Positions 4,729-6,424 of a DNA stretch of 6,424 nt are shown piece by piece. Within the stretch, counting starts at the first letter, position 1, and every line of letters begins with the position of its first letter. This stretch comes from Saprospiraceae bacterium. Lineage in GTDB: Bacteria; Bacteroidota; Bacteroidia; Chitinophagales; Saprospiraceae. The stretch is taken from contig JACMMM010000138.1 of NCBI GenBank assembly GCA_014379065.1, forward strand, positions 1 to 6,424. The letters are read 5' to 3'. The translations under genes were made by a program, and so were the position numbers. The notes below the pieces were generated by a model. The model searched no databases and was not told the origin of the DNA. It saw nothing but the letters and a program-made list of their open reading frames with translations.

Positions 4729-6424
4729 TTACCTCAAAAACTTTCCCTCAAAAACTCCTTCGTTGGCCCGGTCATCTCTTGCAGTGATACGCAGGGTATG
4801 TTCTCCTTTTCCCACGCGGTTATCGAACGCATAGGTAAGGCGGTTGCGTTTTTTGTCAAACTCGAACAAGGCCCATTGCCCGTCAATCGTGCCACGGTAA
4901 GTGAAATTTTCAGCCGTGCCTGTTATGGCAAAGTTGTCAAGGATTCGGAAGGCCATCGTGTTTTTACGGCGCATGTCAGCGGCAAATACCACTGGCGTAA
5001 TGCGCGGAGGAATGGTGTCGGCCATGATGCAAAAGTCTCCAAACGTTCGGATTTGGGTGCTGAGCCATTCTCCCTGCCAAGTGCCACCACAGTTGTCTGG
5101 CTTTCCTTCGTTGCAGTTGGCAATGACTGCTTTTGAGCGTAGTGCCGGAGGCAGACGTGTGGGCATTATCTTCAAAGTGAAGGACTTGTGTATGGGGGTT
5201 TGTTCGTCATGGAGGTTGTGCATGTGTGAAAAGATATCATTGCTGCTGTCCTGGCTGCTCATGTACTGCAACGGAACCGTTTCATATAGTGCACCTTTCG
5301 GCAATGCAATCGAAATGCCTTCAAGGTCAATATGGCTTTCCGCATCGAAGGGCAACAAAAACTGGTAAGGAGCGCTCAAAAAGGTCTCCATGGCCGATTC
5401 GTTCCGCAAAGCCCAGAAGTTGAGTTGACGGGAATTCCCCGATGCGTCGCTAATGTTCAGCGTTATTTTCGTGGGCTTGTCTTTGTCAAGCGAGATGGCC
5501 CCCATGGTTGAGGTGCGTGTATAATTGCTCAAAAAGTCGCCAGGCAAAGTAAAGCAGCGGTGAAACCATGCACCGTAGCGCTGGCGAACGGAGTAATCAA
5601 TATGCGCATTGATATAACGCGAATCGTCGAAATCAAACTCGTCGGCAGTCCATTGGAAAGCGAGTTGGTCATTGGCAAAAAGCGCGACGGAATACACGCC
5701 GTTGTCGTTGCGGAATCCGGTGGTATGGTCGTATGTTTTGACGCCGAACCCAACAAAAGCGCCCCCGATGCGTACCGTATCGCCTTCAAGACCAATATTG
5801 CCTTTTTTATCTTTTTGGAGCGAAAATGGCTTGCTGCCCAATACTTCGCGGTGGTCATTGAGGAAATAGACTTTCATGTCGCGAAATTCCGGGGCCACTT
5901 TGTCGACCACTTTAATCCCGCAGAGCAGCGGGTTCACAGCCTTCCCCGAAGGGCTTCGGACTTCGAAATGGAGGTGAGGCCCTTGTGAACTTCCAGTATT
6001 GCCCAAATAAGCAATTTGTTGGCCTTTATGAACTTTAAACAGTCCATCGGGGGGCTTCAACTCGACCTCAAAACGTTCTTGTTCGTATTGGCTGTTTTTT
6101 ACAAACTGTTGAAGGTCAGCAGTAAAATGGTCAAGGTGTGCATACAACGTGATGTAGCCGTTTGGATGACGTATATAGAGAGCGTTGCCGTAGCCACTGG
6201 CTTGCACTTTGATGGTTTCTATGTAGCCATCGGCGGCGGCGAACACAGGATTGCCCGTTATCCCATCAATATCAAGGCCCGCATGAAAGTGGTTGGGCCG
6301 AAGTTCACCACAGGTGCCCGTAAGATGTATCGCACCCGTGACGGGCTGCGCGAAATAGTCGGTCGGGTGGATTTCTTTTTCAACCATTGTCAATGCAGCA
6401 GCAGCCCTTTGGGGCTTATCAAAA
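4729..6424 (-). CDS. M23 (LytM-like) metallopeptidase with long beta-rich C-terminal region, 5' end open
   Basis: This is a peptidoglycan-hydrolase-type M23 zinc endopeptidase. Numbering from the ATG at 6387 gives 552 residues. The M23 domain spans about 28-155: HAGLD gives zinc ligands H35 and D39 (HxxxD), HLDHF follows GYITLYA, and GPHLHFEV gives H138 and H140 (HxH). All core catalytic residues are present, so it is probably an active enzyme rather than an EnvC-type degenerate activator. Residues from about 160 to the end are beta-rich with no motif I recognise; similar tails occur in Bacteroidota M23 proteins. The final ITARDDRANEG resembles an Ig-like 'DnaGN' strand. The start is uncertain: the frame stays open upstream to the window edge (FDKPQRAAAALTMVEKE), and no signal peptide follows either the TTG at 6393 or the ATG at 6387. 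Such enzymes are normally exported, so the true start and signal probably lie beyond the right edge. Confidence 0.92.
   Translation of the reverse strand, partial: FDKPQRAAAALTMVEKEIHPTDYFAQPVTGAIHLTGTCGELRPNHFHAGLDIDGITGNPVFAAADGYIETIKVQASGYGNALYIRHPNGYITLYAHLDHFTADLQQFVKNSQYEQERFEVELKPPDGLFKVHKGQQIAYLGNTGSSQGPHLHFEVRSPSGKAVNPLLCGIKVVDKVAPEFRDMKVYFLNDHREVLGSKPFSLQKDKKGNIGLEGDTVRIGGAFVGFGVKTYDHTTGFRNDNGVYSVALFANDQLAFQWTADEFDFDDSRYINAHIDYSVRQRYGAWFHRCFTLPGDFLSNYTRTSTMGAISLDKDKPTKITLNISDASGNSRQLNFWALRNESAMETFLSAPYQFLLPFDAESHIDLEGISIALPKGALYETVPLQYMSSQDSSNDIFSHMHNLHDEQTPIHKSFTLKIMPTRLPPALRSKAVIANCNEGKPDNCGGTWQGEWLSTQIRTFGDFCIMADTIPPRITPVVFAADMRRKNTMAFRILDNFAITGTAENFTYRGTIDGQWALFEFDKKRNRLTYAFDNRVGKGEHTLRITARDDRANEGVFEGKFLR

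Overview
The window looks like a chromosomal segment of a member of the Bacteroidota, perhaps a Saprospiria- or Chitinophagia-like lineage (inference only). The reasons are promoter -7 boxes of the Bacteroidota form TAnnTTTG (best at 3583-3590 minus and 1009-1016 plus), the absence of clear Shine-Dalgarno sites, a PKD-domain lipoprotein, an M23 peptidase with a long beta-rich tail, an EF-P whose overall sequence is of the Bacteroidota kind, and several families of short palindromic and 7-bp repeats in and between genes. Base composition is intermediate, and no rRNA, tRNA, CRISPR array, transposase or phage gene was seen.

Layout: 1-940 (minus) is the N-terminal part of a B12-binding-type radical SAM protein that runs off the left edge and carries a 7-bp tandem array inside its reading frame. 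A short divergent promoter region (941-1037) leads to a two-gene PIN-type toxin-antitoxin operon on the plus strand (1038-1714, overlapping by ATGA). Next comes a plus-strand lipoprotein gene (1874-2707) with a PKD domain, a run of 13 prolines and an unassigned C-terminal domain. A convergent intergenic region (2708-2839) holds two perfect hairpins. The rest is on the minus strand: elongation factor P (2840-3406), a ROK-family sugar kinase most like Mak fructokinase (3698-4606), and an M23 metallopeptidase (4729 to the right edge, 5' end open). The 291-bp gap between efp and the kinase holds the efp promoter, two back-to-back GC-rich palindromic elements and a duplicated unit around the kinase stop codon. 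The 122-bp gap between kinase and peptidase holds another related palindromic element framed by 16-bp direct repeats.

The genes do not form one pathway. The clearest functional link is between EF-P, which relieves ribosome stalling at consecutive prolines, and the neighbouring lipoprotein with its 13-proline run. The EF-P has Arg instead of Lys at the loop-tip position that is modified in many bacteria. I do not see a convincing new multi-gene system. The most unusual content is the density and placement of repeats: in frame within a gene, in an mRNA leader, across a stop codon, and between direct repeats.
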